Below, in pieces: positions 16,837-24,997 of a DNA stretch of 64,000 bases (the stretch's first letter is position 1; each line of letters starts with the position of its first letter). The notes beneath the pieces were generated by a model, which did no database searches, had not been told where the DNA came from, and saw only the letters and a program-made list of their open reading frames with translations. The position numbers and the translations under genes are program-made. This DNA comes from Ferranicluibacter quercicola (GTDB taxonomy: Bacteria; Pseudomonadota; Alphaproteobacteria; Rhizobiales; Rhizobiaceae), in the NCBI RefSeq assembly GCF_021168455.1, contig NZ_JAJOZR010000001.1, positions 496,001 to 560,000 on the forward strand, written 5' to 3'.

Positions 16837-18435
16837 TCACTGGCCAGCTTTGTGCGCGGCCAGTCGTGGCGGCAGCGCCGTGTGGTGGCCGGTTGCCGCC
16901 TGGAAGGCGACGCCGGCACGCAGGCAAAGGGCGTCGTCCATCGGCCGGCCGACGATCTGGATGCCCGTGGGAAGCCCGGACGATCCGAGGCCGGAGGGCA
17001 GCATCAGCGCCGGAAACCCGGTCAGATCGAACAGCATGGTGTTGCGGGAGATGATGTCCTGAAATGGAACGGCCCGGCCATCGACGTCCACCGTCATGCT
17101 GTCGAGCCGCCCCGCTTCCCCGCCCAGCCCCGGCGTGATCATCAGGTCGACGCCGGCCATCGCCGCGAGAACCGTCTCCTGCGCCTGAAGCCGCACCTGC
17201 AGCGCGCGCCCGTAGTCCGAGGCGCGGATGTCGATGCCCTGCCGCAACCGGTGCAAGAGGCCCGCATCGAACAGCGCGGCACGGTCGATCCGCACTTCGT
17301 GATAGGTCGCAAGTTCCGACAAAAGGATCGTCCAACCCGCCGCGTGCAAAGGCGCGACGTCGATCTGCGGCACGGGCACCAGCGCGCAACCAAGCGCCTC
17401 GAAGACGGCCAGCGCCGCCCGCCAGTTGGTAAGAACGTCCGACGAGAGCTGATCCGTGAACCAGCCGCCGGGCACGCCGATCCGCAGGCCGGCGATATCG
17501 GCCCGACCGTCGCGCAACGCCGCGCAGTCCGCGGCGAGGCCTACGTCGCACAGGGCGGTCATGAAGGGAAAGCTCGCCGCGATGTCCGCAGCGTTTCTCG
17601 CCATGGGGCCGACATGGTCGAGCGTCCAGGAGAGCGATGCGACGCCCGCGCGGGACACGCGCTCGCGGCTCGGCTTCAGGCCCGTCGTGCCGCACCAGCA
17701 GGAGGGAACGCGGATCGAGCCGCCCGTATCGGTTCCGAGCGCCAGCGGCAGAAGCCGTGCGGCAAGGGCGGCCCCGGAGCCGGTCGAGGAACCACCTGTC
17801 CAGCGGGTGGCATCCCAGGGATTGGCGACCACGCCGTAGCGCGGATTGAAGGGCGAGCCCGCGGCGAATTCCGTCGTCGCCGTCATGACGAAGGGAATGG
17901 CGCCGGCCGCGCGCAGCGACACCACAGCCGCGGCATCGCTTTGCGCGATCCTGTCGCCGGTGAAGAGCGAGCCGGATGTCACCATGGTGCCCGCTACGTC
18001 GATGATGTCCTTGATGCCGAACGGGATACCTTCGAGCGGTCGCGCTTTGCCCGCCTGCCAACGCCGGGTACTCTCCGCTGCGGCCTCGTCCGCTCCCGGC
18101 ACGCCGGCAAGGATCGCATCGCGTCCGCATGCATCCTTGTCGATCGCGATACGGAGCGCCGCCATGACGTCGGACGGCGTCGTCGTGCCTTCGGCGAAAG
18201 CGCGCAGCAGGTCACCGACACCCGCATGACGGACGGAAACCGGATCGCGCGACGGATCACCGTCGAGGGAGCCCTCAGGCCCGTTCGGGAGGATGAAGTG
18301 CGCCTCTCCCGGTAGGGAAGAGGCAGCGGCCCTTGGCCGGAAGGGCGCATCGGCAAGCGTCGGATCCCGCAGACCTGCGGGATCGAGCATCTCCGACGCC
18401 GTTGTTACCGGTTGCGGCGCGGCCACGCGGCTCAT
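16837..18435 (-). CDS. Amidase-signature family hydrolase
   Basis: A 532-residue amidase of the Ser-cisSer-Lys class. Lys142 lies in PFGIKDIIDVAG, the GGSSTGSGAALAA loop holds the cis-serine, and Ser240 in GTDTGGSIRVPS is the nucleophile. Ahead of the amidase core is an atypical extension of about 70 residues, rich in Ala/Pro/Asp, with no recognisable domain. The start at 18435 overlaps the stop of the RutA-like gene by 4 bp (ATGA), which supports this start and translational coupling. Relatives include allophanate hydrolase N-domains, AtzE-type biuret enzymes and aryl-acylamidases. In this operon it most likely hydrolyses an amide or ureide released by the monooxygenase. Confidence 0.92.
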   Translation of the reverse strand: MSRVAAPQPVTTASEMLDPAGLRDPTLADAPFRPRAAASSLPGEAHFILPNGPEGSLDGDPSRDPVSVRHAGVGDLLRAFAEGTTTPSDVMAALRIAIDKDACGRDAILAGVPGADEAAAESTRRWQAGKARPLEGIPFGIKDIIDVAGTMVTSGSLFTGDRIAQSDAAAVVSLRAAGAIPFVMTATTEFAAGSPFNPRYGVVANPWDATRWTGGSSTGSGAALAARLLPLALGTDTGGSIRVPSCWCGTTGLKPSRERVSRAGVASLSWTLDHVGPMARNAADIAASFPFMTALCDVGLAADCAALRDGRADIAGLRIGVPGGWFTDQLSSDVLTNWRAALAVFEALGCALVPVPQIDVAPLHAAGWTILLSELATYHEVRIDRAALFDAGLLHRLRQGIDIRASDYGRALQVRLQAQETVLAAMAGVDLMITPGLGGEAGRLDSMTVDVDGRAVPFQDIISRNTMLFDLTGFPALMLPSGLGSSGLPTGIQIVGRPMDDALCLRAGVAFQAATGHHTALPPRLAAHKAGQ

Positions 18436-19517
18436 TCCGCGGCGATGGCCGTGGCGGTTGCGCGGGTCTGCATCAGCGGCTGGATACGCTGACCGAACTG
18501 GTCGAGGCCCACGAGGAAGTCATCGAAGGTCAGCATGATGCCCTTGGTGCCGGGCACATCGCCGGCCTCGTCCAGCATTCGCGCCACGTTCGCATAGGAA
18601 CCAACGAGGGTGCCCATGTTGAAGTTGACCGCGCCTTCGGGAAGGTTGATGTGTTTGGCCGTCGATGTCGCGTCCGCCGTCTGGTCCCGCCCGCCCTGGT
18701 CCGCCATCCAGGCAAGGGCGTCCACATCGGCACCGGCCCGGTATTTTTCCCACTTCGCCTTGGCGAGTTCGTCCGTTTCGTCGGCGATCACCATGAAGAG
18801 CACATAGGCGCCGACGTCACGACCGGTCTTTGCCGCGGCGTCCACCAGAGTGGTGTTGTTCGGCGCATAGGCTTTGGGCGTGTTGATCCCGGAACCCATG
18901 ACGAAGTTGTAATCGGCGTATTCGGCGGCAAAGGCCATGCCGCGCGGGCTCTGGCCGGCGGCGACGATCTCGATCTTACCCTGCGGCGACGGCTTCATCC
19001 GGCAGTCGTTCATGGTGAAATGCGTGCCGGAGAAGGTGCACTCGCCCGTCTCCCACAGCTCTTTCATGATGTGCACATATTCGCTGGCATAGTCGTAGCG
19101 ATAGCCGAAATAGGCGTCCCCCGGCCACATACCCATCTGGTCGTATTCGGCCATCTGCCAGCCGGAAACGATGTTGATGCCGAAGCGGCCCGGCGCGACG
19201 CTGTCGATGGTGCTTGCCATGCGGGCGACGAGCGCGGGCGGCAGTGTCAGGACGGCTGTCGACGCGAAGAGCTTGATCTTGCTGGTGACGGCGGCAAGGC
19301 TTGCCATCAGCGTGAAGGACTCGAGATTGTAGTCCCAGAACTCGGCCTTGCCGCCGAAACCGCGCAGCTTGATCATCGACAGGGCGAAATCCAGCCCGTA
19401 GGCTTCCGCCTTCTGCACCACCTGCTTGTTGAGCTCGAAGCTCGGCATGTATTGCGGCGATTCCGTAGAGATCAGCCAGCCGTTGTTTCCGATCGGAATG
19501 AAGACGCCAATGTCCAT
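18432..19517 (-). CDS. rutA: RutA-like flavin-dependent pyrimidine/amide monooxygenase (LLM family)
   Basis: A 361-residue bacterial-luciferase-like monooxygenase. From memory it resembles E. coli RutA along its whole length, with shared stretches IGVFIPIGNNGWLIST, FELNKQVVQKAE, FALSMIKLRGFGGKAEFWD, TMNDCRMKP and YVLFMVIADETDELA. RutA uses reduced FMN from RutF and O2 to open the uracil ring between N3 and C4. The start at 19517 (MDIGVFIP) has AAAGGAG 8 bp upstream. It heads a minus-strand operon with an amidase, an isochorismatase-fold amidase and a peptide-type ATPase. The partner reductase homologue is at 27666-28199 on the other strand. No rutC, rutD, rutE or rutG homologue is present, so the substrate may differ from uracil. 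Confidence 0.9.
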   Translation of the reverse strand: MDIGVFIPIGNNGWLISTESPQYMPSFELNKQVVQKAEAYGLDFALSMIKLRGFGGKAEFWDYNLESFTLMASLAAVTSKIKLFASTAVLTLPPALVARMASTIDSVAPGRFGINIVSGWQMAEYDQMGMWPGDAYFGYRYDYASEYVHIMKELWETGECTFSGTHFTMNDCRMKPSPQGKIEIVAAGQSPRGMAFAAEYADYNFVMGSGINTPKAYAPNNTTLVDAAAKTGRDVGAYVLFMVIADETDELAKAKWEKYRAGADVDALAWMADQGGRDQTADATSTAKHINLPEGAVNFNMGTLVGSYANVARMLDEAGDVPGTKGIMLTFDDFLVGLDQFGQRIQPLMQTRATATAIAAE

Positions 19518-19562
19518 GAGGATACTCCTTTGCAGGATCAAGAGAAGGCTTGAGACGCGTAG

Positions 19563-19575
19563 TATGTACGAACTA
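19563..19575 (-). promoter_or_regulatory. Candidate GntR operator upstream of the RutA-like operon
   Basis: Read in the direction of the gene, the site is TAGTTCGTACATA, ending 46 bp before the RutA-like ATG. Near-identical 13-mers occur at 20699-20711 (TAGTACGGACATA) and 22163-22175 (AAGTACGTACATT), each upstream of another transcription unit and in the same orientation. The local consensus is wAGTwCGkACATw with a GTAC-type core, as often seen for GntR proteins of the HutC class. Binding by the GntR protein at 19773 is inference. Confidence 0.65.
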
Positions 19576-19772
19576 ATGCAAAATTCTCGCACCCTGTCCA
19601 GCGCAATTTTGCCCTATCTTTATGCGTGACTATTTTTCAGGCAGATGCATTTCCGCCCTGCCGCCACGCTGATCATCGCGGCAGGATTCGCTGGCGCGAC
19701 ACAGCGCACCGCGCGGCGAATGGCGAAATTTTGCTCAGGGAATGGCGAAGGCCGGCGGTCTGCCGCGGCCGA

Positions 19773-20582
19773 TCAGCTTCCGGCGCGCAGCGTCGTCGAA
19801 TAGGTGAACCGGTCGGCGGGCAGGATCTGGAAGGCGTATTCGATGAGGCGGCGGCCGGCGCTGAAATAGCGGCGGGTCACCTGCAGCGCGAGATCGCCGG
19901 CCTTGCTGTCGATCTGCGCCGCGATCTCGGCTGTCAGGATGAGCGGCTTGATGTCCTGCTGGATTTCCTGAATCTTCTCGCCCGTATAATCCTCGATCAG
20001 ATGGAAGATCGCGGATTTGGCGACCTCGAGATCGCGCACGGCAGGCGCCAGCCGCGCATCTATGTAGACTTCGTTCCAGGAATACGGCTTGTGCCGCGTT
20101 GCCGGGTAGCGCACCCCGCTCATATGCAGGAACTTGCGGCCGGGCCGGCAGCCGAGCTCGACGGCCAGACGGCCCTGCGCCGAAATCTCCTGCTTGTGGG
20201 TGATCACGAATTCCGTCTGGCTGGCGATTTCGAACAGCTCGGAGCGCGAATGCGCGATGAAGCGCTTCCCGTCGAAGTTGGATCCCGCCTCGACGCGTGT
20301 GCCGACACCCTTGCGGGCCGACAACTGCCCGCTCGCGCGCAAGGTGCCGATGGCCTGACGGACCGTTTGCCGGCTGACGCCCAGCGCGGCGGCCAGTTCG
20401 TTTTCCGTCGGCAGAAGAGAACCGACCGCAAATTCGCCCCGCCGGATGCGCGCCTCGAGATGGTGAGCCACCTGCATATAGAGCGGCGCCGTGACGAGTT
20501 CGGGTCTCCAGTCTACGGCATCATCGACCGCATCCTTGGCCAGTTCACCTGCATCCCGTGTCGCTATCGGCGCTTTGTCCAT
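19773..20582 (-). CDS. GntR-family (HutC-type) transcriptional regulator with UTRA ligand domain
   Basis: A regulator of 269 residues from the ATG at 20582 (MDKAPIATRD). An ATG at 20630 and a TTG at 20639 give longer forms. None has a strong ribosome site. The winged helix is APLYMQVAHHLEARIRRGEF, then LLPTENELAAALGVSRQTVRQAIGTL. The C-terminal half, with GRKFLHMSGVRY, YSWNEVYID and ALQVTRRYFSAGRRLIEYAF, is the UTRA ligand-binding fold. A charged N-terminal extension of about 30 residues is unusual. It lies between the RutA-like operon and the divergent MFS gene, at the centre of a set of four related 13-mers, and is the likely local regulator. Confidence 0.92.
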   Translation of the reverse strand: MDKAPIATRDAGELAKDAVDDAVDWRPELVTAPLYMQVAHHLEARIRRGEFAVGSLLPTENELAAALGVSRQTVRQAIGTLRASGQLSARKGVGTRVEAGSNFDGKRFIAHSRSELFEIASQTEFVITHKQEISAQGRLAVELGCRPGRKFLHMSGVRYPATRHKPYSWNEVYIDARLAPAVRDLEVAKSAIFHLIEDYTGEKIQEIQQDIKPLILTAEIAAQIDSKAGDLALQVTRRYFSAGRRLIEYAFQILPADRFTYSTTLRAGS

Positions 20583-20698
20583 CCGTCTCGCTCGCCCCCG
20601 CTCGCCGTCTTCTTCACCCGTTTTCACCATCGGAGGCAAACGAAATCCTGCGAGAGGAAAAAGGCTGAGATCGCGTTGCCGACGCGGCGGAAATCAAT

Positions 20699-20711
20699 TA
20701 GTACGGACATA
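20699..20711 (+). promoter_or_regulatory. Candidate GntR operator upstream of the MFS gene
   Basis: TAGTACGGACATA lies 40 bp before the MFS start, in the 169-bp divergent region between GntR and MFS. A TACAAT hexamer (20712-20717) that could serve as a -10 element follows it immediately, so a bound repressor would block the promoter. The same motif is found upstream of the RutA-like operon and of the importer operon. Confidence 0.65.
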
Positions 20712-20751
20712 TACAATCTACATCCCTCGTCGTCCTGTCGAAAGTCCTTCC

Positions 20752-21969
20752 ATGTCCGACATGCTGGCAGAAGCGGCCGAGGCGCCGCGCGCCTCGTCTC
20801 TCCTCCAAACCCTCACCGTCGCCACGCTGGTCCAGATCGTTGCCACGGCCAGCGTTCTCGCCCTCACCGCGATCGCGCCGCTCGTGGCGCTCGATCTCGG
20901 TATCGGCGCCCACTGGATCGGGTACCAGATCAGCCTCATCTATGCCTCCGGCATGATCTCGTCGGCCGTCGCCGGCACGCTGGTGCAGCGCTTCGGGCCT
21001 GTGCGGATCGAGCAGGCGGCCCTCGGCTGCTTCATCCTCGGCTGCATGGGCATCGCCACGGCGATGATCGCGCCGATCGTGATCGCCTCACTGCTGATCG
21101 GCATCGGCTACGGGCTCAACAATCCCGCGGCATCCGAAATGCTGAGCCGTGTTACTCCGCCGGCGCGGCGAAACATCGTCTTTTCGCTGAAACAGAGCGG
21201 CGTCCCGCTCGGCGGCATCCTCGCGAGCTTCCTTTTTCCCTATCTCTCGGCCCGGCTCGGCTGGCATGCCGCGCTTCTCGTCGGTGCGGCGCTCCCGTTT
21301 CTCGTCTCCCTGCTGATGATGGCCACCCATGCGGCGGAACCCGTCACATCCCGCAAGCCAACCTCGTTTCGCCGCGGCTTTCTGGACGAGCAGTCGATCA
21401 TCTGGAGAAGCCCGAAATTGCGCGCGCTGAGCGCGCTCGGCTTTGCCTATTCCGCCATGCAGCTCTCGGTCTCCGCCTTTGCCGTGGTGACGCTCGTCCA
21501 CGATGCCGGATGGTCCGTGCTCGCGGCCGGCTCGGTGGCCGCGGCCATGCAGTTTGCCGGCGCGTTCGGCCGGATCTTCTGGGGCGTCGTCGCCGACCGG
21601 ATCGGTGGCGGCTTTCTCACGCTGGCGCTGCTTGGCCTGCTCGGCGGGCTCGGCTATGCCGGCCTCTTCTGGCTGCAGGATCTGCCGGTCATCGCGCAAA
21701 TCGTCCTGTTCGTTGCCATGGGAGGCGTGACCATCGGCTGGAACGGCGTGCTTCTGGCGGAAGTCGCCCGCAATGCGCCGGATGCGCGCGTCGGCGCCAT
21801 CACCGGGGGCGTTCTCGTCTACACCTTCATCGGCGTCATCGTCGGCCCGTCGAGCTTTGCCATGCTCTACACCCTCATCGGCCACTACGGCGCGAGCTTC
21901 CTTGCCTTCTCGCTGTTCGGCTTCGGCGGCATGCTGGTCGCCTGGCAGGCGCATCGCGCATCGGCCTGA
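20752..21969 (+). CDS. MFS permease
   Basis: A 405-residue inner-membrane transporter of the major facilitator superfamily with about twelve hydrophobic segments. Signature elements are the loop after the second helix (GTLVQRFGPVRIEQA) and a repeated, related loop in the second half (GVVADRIGGGFLTLAL). A glycine-rich helix with LLIGIGYGLNNPAASEML precedes VFSLKQSGVPLGG, a pattern of the CynX/NNP-like and sugar-phosphate-like branch. The start at 20752 (MSDMLAEAAE) was chosen because the in-frame extension upstream lacks character and overlaps the operator. It is divergent from GntR and is probably a second entry route for the substrate of the RutA-type pathway. Confidence 0.88.
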   Translation: MSDMLAEAAEAPRASSLLQTLTVATLVQIVATASVLALTAIAPLVALDLGIGAHWIGYQISLIYASGMISSAVAGTLVQRFGPVRIEQAALGCFILGCMGIATAMIAPIVIASLLIGIGYGLNNPAASEMLSRVTPPARRNIVFSLKQSGVPLGGILASFLFPYLSARLGWHAALLVGAALPFLVSLLMMATHAAEPVTSRKPTSFRRGFLDEQSIIWRSPKLRALSALGFAYSAMQLSVSAFAVVTLVHDAGWSVLAAGSVAAAMQFAGAFGRIFWGVVADRIGGGFLTLALLGLLGGLGYAGLFWLQDLPVIAQIVLFVAMGGVTIGWNGVLLAEVARNAPDARVGAITGGVLVYTFIGVIVGPSSFAMLYTLIGHYGASFLAFSLFGFGGMLVAWQAHRASA

Positions 21970-21983
21970 CGAAACCATCTGAA

Positions 21984-21996
21984 AAGTACGGACAAA
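21984..21996 (+). promoter_or_regulatory. Weaker copy of the GntR operator motif
   Basis: AAGTACGGACAAA lies 15 bp after the MFS stop in the 268-bp gap before the importer operon. It matches the core AGTACGGACA of the site at 20699. It may be an auxiliary site for looping with the copy at 22163, or a chance match. Apart from these two motifs I see no gene in this gap. Confidence 0.4.
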
Positions 21997-22162
21997 ACGG
22001 CCTTCGCCTCGTGCGAGAGCCGCGCACGTCCATGCCGTCCGCATCCCTTGTGATCCCTGCCGTTGACCAACGAAAGTGCGGCTTGCCCCATCGCGATCAA
22101 CGTTTGCACTATTTATGTGCAAGAAACTTTTTTAGGCAAATACAGTTGACGTTGGGTCGAAT

Positions 22163-22175
22163 AAGTACGTACATT
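22163..22175 (+). promoter_or_regulatory. Candidate GntR operator upstream of the importer operon
   Basis: AAGTACGTACATT, with the symmetric core AGTACGTAC, lies 62 bp before the start of the solute-binding protein gene. A TTGACG hexamer (22145-22150) that could act as a -35 element precedes it, so the site would overlap the promoter. This is the third strong member of the motif set and links the importer/amidase/RutF operon to the same regulator. Confidence 0.65.
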
Positions 22176-22237
22176 ATCTCTCAGACTGGGGTTCCGAAAA
22201 TGATGGGCTCAGACGCACGAGCCGGAAAAGGGGAAAT

Positions 22238-23335
22238 ATGCAGAAGCTTCTCACCGGCGCTTTTCTGGCCGTTTGCACCTACGGAATGACCGCGCCGGCG
22301 ATGGCAGACCCGATGGCGGATGCGAAAGCCATCATTGCCGAGCATGAGAAGATGCCCGTGTTCGAGGCTCCGGGAGACGCCTTCGACGCCAAGGCCTGCA
22401 TGAAGGACAAGAAGGTCCTGTCGATCCCAATTTCGATGACCATTCCGTTCAATGTCGAGCTGCAGAAGGCGATGGCCTCGGCTGCGGCCGAGATCGGCTT
22501 CACCTACACGACCTGGGACAACCAGCTGAAAGTGGACCAGTGGATCCAGGGCGTTTCCCAGGCCATCAGCCAGAAATACGACGCGCTCGACATTGCCGGC
22601 GGCCTCAATCCCGAAGTGCTCGGCCCGCAATTGTCCGAAGCGCGCGGGGCCGGCCTCAAGATCAGCACGACGCATCTTTACGACGTCACGCAGACGCAGT
22701 TCGGTGGCGTGGACTATTCCGCCAAGGTCGATTTCTCCGGCGCCGGCAAGCTGCTGGCCGCCTGGGCCTATGTGAAGACCGAAGGCAAGCCGAATGTGCT
22801 GATCGTCGGCTCGTCCGATGTGCTTCCTTCCATTCCCTTCGTCAAGGCCATCCAGGCCGAACTGACGGCGCTCTGCCCGGAGTGCAAGCAGAAGCATCTC
22901 GACGTGCCGGTGTCCGAGTGGGCGACGAAGATCCAGCCCGGCGTGCAATCGGCGCTGATCTCCGATCCCGGCATCAATTTCGTCCTGCCGATCTACGACT
23001 CCATGTCGCAGTTCGTCTTCCCGGCGCTGCGCATCACCGGGTCGGAAGGCGCGGTCAAGATCGCGAGCTTCAACGGCACGCCCTTCGTGCTCGACATGCT
23101 GCGCGAGGGCCAGGTGGACATGGACATCGGCGAAAGCCTCGGCTGGGCCGGCTACGCCGCCATCGACAACATCATGCGCATGATCTGCGGGCTGCCGAGC
23201 GTCGCCAAGCTCAACGTGCCGCTGCTCATTTTCGACGAGAAGAACGTGAAGACCGCCGGTATCCCCGCCAACTTCAACGACGGCTATGGCGACGCCTATC
23301 TCGGAGGCTTCCGCAAGCTCTGGAAGCTGAACTGA
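22238..23335 (+). CDS. ABC transporter solute-binding protein, RbsB-like (periplasmic binding protein 4/1 fold)
   Basis: A 365-residue periplasmic receptor with a signal peptide ending near residue 23 (YGMTAPAMAD). The fold pattern is that of type-I receptors: SIPISMTIPFNVELQKAMASA, then DALDIAGGLNPEVL, PNVLIVGSSDVLPSIPFVKA and a C-terminal KLWKLN. Two Cys pairs occur (ACMKDK, CPECK), which may form disulfides. It is the first gene of a plus-strand operon with an Rbs-type ATPase, one permease, a small protein, an amidase and the RutF homologue. The ligand is therefore more likely the nitrogenous substrate of the RutA-type pathway than a sugar. Confidence 0.9.
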   Translation: MQKLLTGAFLAVCTYGMTAPAMADPMADAKAIIAEHEKMPVFEAPGDAFDAKACMKDKKVLSIPISMTIPFNVELQKAMASAAAEIGFTYTTWDNQLKVDQWIQGVSQAISQKYDALDIAGGLNPEVLGPQLSEARGAGLKISTTHLYDVTQTQFGGVDYSAKVDFSGAGKLLAAWAYVKTEGKPNVLIVGSSDVLPSIPFVKAIQAELTALCPECKQKHLDVPVSEWATKIQPGVQSALISDPGINFVLPIYDSMSQFVFPALRITGSEGAVKIASFNGTPFVLDMLREGQVDMDIGESLGWAGYAAIDNIMRMICGLPSVAKLNVPLLIFDEKNVKTAGIPANFNDGYGDAYLGGFRKLWKLN

Positions 23336-23377
23336 AAAAGAACCGTTCGCCCGGACCGTGAAAGCCAGGACGTCGCC

Positions 23378-24997
23378 ATGCCCGTAACCGACGTGATCCC
23401 GCCCGACGTGACCTCTTCCGACCTGCCCGCACCTGACGCAAGGACGGGAAAGGATGTCCTGCGTATGTCGGATATCCGCATGCGGTTCGGCAGCCACTAT
23501 GCGCTGGATGGCGTCACGCTGTCGATCCGCCGCGGCGAAGTCTTCGGCCTGCTCGGTCAGAACGGCTCCGGCAAGTCGACGCTGATCAAGGTGCTGGCCG
23601 GTTTCCACCAGCCGGAGGCCGGCAGCGAGATCGTGCTGTGGGGCGAGACGATGCCGCTGCCGCTCGATCCGATGGCCATCAAGAAGCGGGGCGTCGCCTT
23701 TGTTCACCAGCATCTCAGCCTTGTGCCGTCGCTGACCGTGGTGGAGAACATGCGGGTGACGGCACTGGGCCAGAAGACGCCGTGGCGCGTATCCTGGAAG
23801 GCGGAGGCCGCCCGCGTCGGCGCACTATTTTCCGAGTTCGGCCTCGCCATCGATCCGCTCGCGACGGTCGCCAGCCTGCCGCCGGTGGAGCGGGCCTTCG
23901 TCGCGATCGTGCGCGCCTTCGACGACCTGCGCGCTTCCGATGCCGGCTATGGCGGCGAAGGCATTCTCGTGCTCGACGAACCCACGCCTTTCCTGCCGGC
24001 ACAGGATGTCGAACGCCTCTTTTCCCTCATCCGCTCCATCGTGCGCACAGGGGCCTCCGTCGTCATCGTCACCCATGATATCGACGAGGTCCGGGATATC
24101 ACCGACCGCGTCGCCATCCTGCGCGACGGCAAGCTGGTTTCCATTCTCGACACGCGGACGACCGGCCGGCAGGCCATTCTCGACACGATCGTCGGCCTGC
24201 GGATCGACGCCTTCGAAAAGAGCCGCAAAACGAGCCTTTCTGCACCGGCCGTCGCCGTGCGCGACCTGACGGACGGCCGTCGCCCGGGCTTCGATGTGGA
24301 CATTCGCCCGGGCGAGATCCTGGGCGTGACCGGCCTGATCGGCTCGGGCTTCGCCGCCGTTCCCTACATGCTCTACGGTGCCCGTCGCGGTGCCGGTCGC
24401 ATCCGGATCGGCGGGACCGAGGTCGATCTCGCGCGCATGACGCCGCAACGCGCCCAGTCCCTCGGCATCGCCTTTCTGCCCGGCGACCGGCTGGGGGCTG
24501 CCGGCATCGGATCGCTGCCCGTCACCGACAACATCACCCTGCCGGTGCTCGCCGATCACCTCTCGGCGCTCGGCCTCGGGCTCGACCGGCGCGGCATGCG
24601 CCGGCAGGCCGCCGCGCTTTCGACGGATTACGACGTGCGCCCGGCAAGGCCCGATCTCAATCTGGGCGCGCTTTCCGGTGGCAACCAGCAGAAGGTTCTG
24701 CTCGCCAAATGGCTGCAGACGAAGCCGACGCTGCTGATGCTGGACGAGCCCACGCAGGGCGTGGATTTCGGCGCGCGCCAGCAGATCTTCGAGGCGCTGC
24801 ACCGCGCGAGCGAACAGGGCACGGCCGTTCTCTGCGCCTCCACCGACACCGAACAGCTCGAGCAGATCTGCGATCGCATCATCGTCTTTGCCCGCGGGCG
24901 ACCGGTCGCAGAGCTCGTCGGCACAGACATCACCCGGAAATCCATCGCCGAAGCCTGCTTCCACGGCGAGACAACCGCAGCGGAGGCCGCGCAATGA
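23378..24997 (+). CDS. Rbs-type ABC transporter ATPase with two ATPase domains
   Basis: A 539-residue double ATPase of the RbsA/XylG class. Domain 1 has Walker A GQNGSGKST and Walker B ILVLDEPTPF, but the signature position reads LPPVERAFVAIVRAF rather than an LSGGQ-like sequence. Before Walker B there is a small extra segment (DDLRASDAGYGGEG). Domain 2 has the usual degenerate P-loop (GLIGSGFAAV), an intact signature LSGGNQQKVLLAKWL and Walker B LLMLDEPTQGVD. Asymmetric sites are normal for this class. An N-terminal extension of about 25 residues is rich in Pro/Asp. It overlaps the permease start by 4 bp. Confidence 0.92.
   Translation: MPVTDVIPPDVTSSDLPAPDARTGKDVLRMSDIRMRFGSHYALDGVTLSIRRGEVFGLLGQNGSGKSTLIKVLAGFHQPEAGSEIVLWGETMPLPLDPMAIKKRGVAFVHQHLSLVPSLTVVENMRVTALGQKTPWRVSWKAEAARVGALFSEFGLAIDPLATVASLPPVERAFVAIVRAFDDLRASDAGYGGEGILVLDEPTPFLPAQDVERLFSLIRSIVRTGASVVIVTHDIDEVRDITDRVAILRDGKLVSILDTRTTGRQAILDTIVGLRIDAFEKSRKTSLSAPAVAVRDLTDGRRPGFDVDIRPGEILGVTGLIGSGFAAVPYMLYGARRGAGRIRIGGTEVDLARMTPQRAQSLGIAFLPGDRLGAAGIGSLPVTDNITLPVLADHLSALGLGLDRRGMRRQAAALSTDYDVRPARPDLNLGALSGGNQQKVLLAKWLQTKPTLLMLDEPTQGVDFGARQQIFEALHRASEQGTAVLCASTDTEQLEQICDRIIVFARGRPVAELVGTDITRKSIAEACFHGETTAAEAAQ

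Noticed and set aside
19626..22289. 887-codon plus-strand open frame across the GntR and MFS genes
   Set aside because: It crosses a promoter region, overlaps two well-supported genes and shows low-complexity Arg/Ala composition. There is no domain signal.
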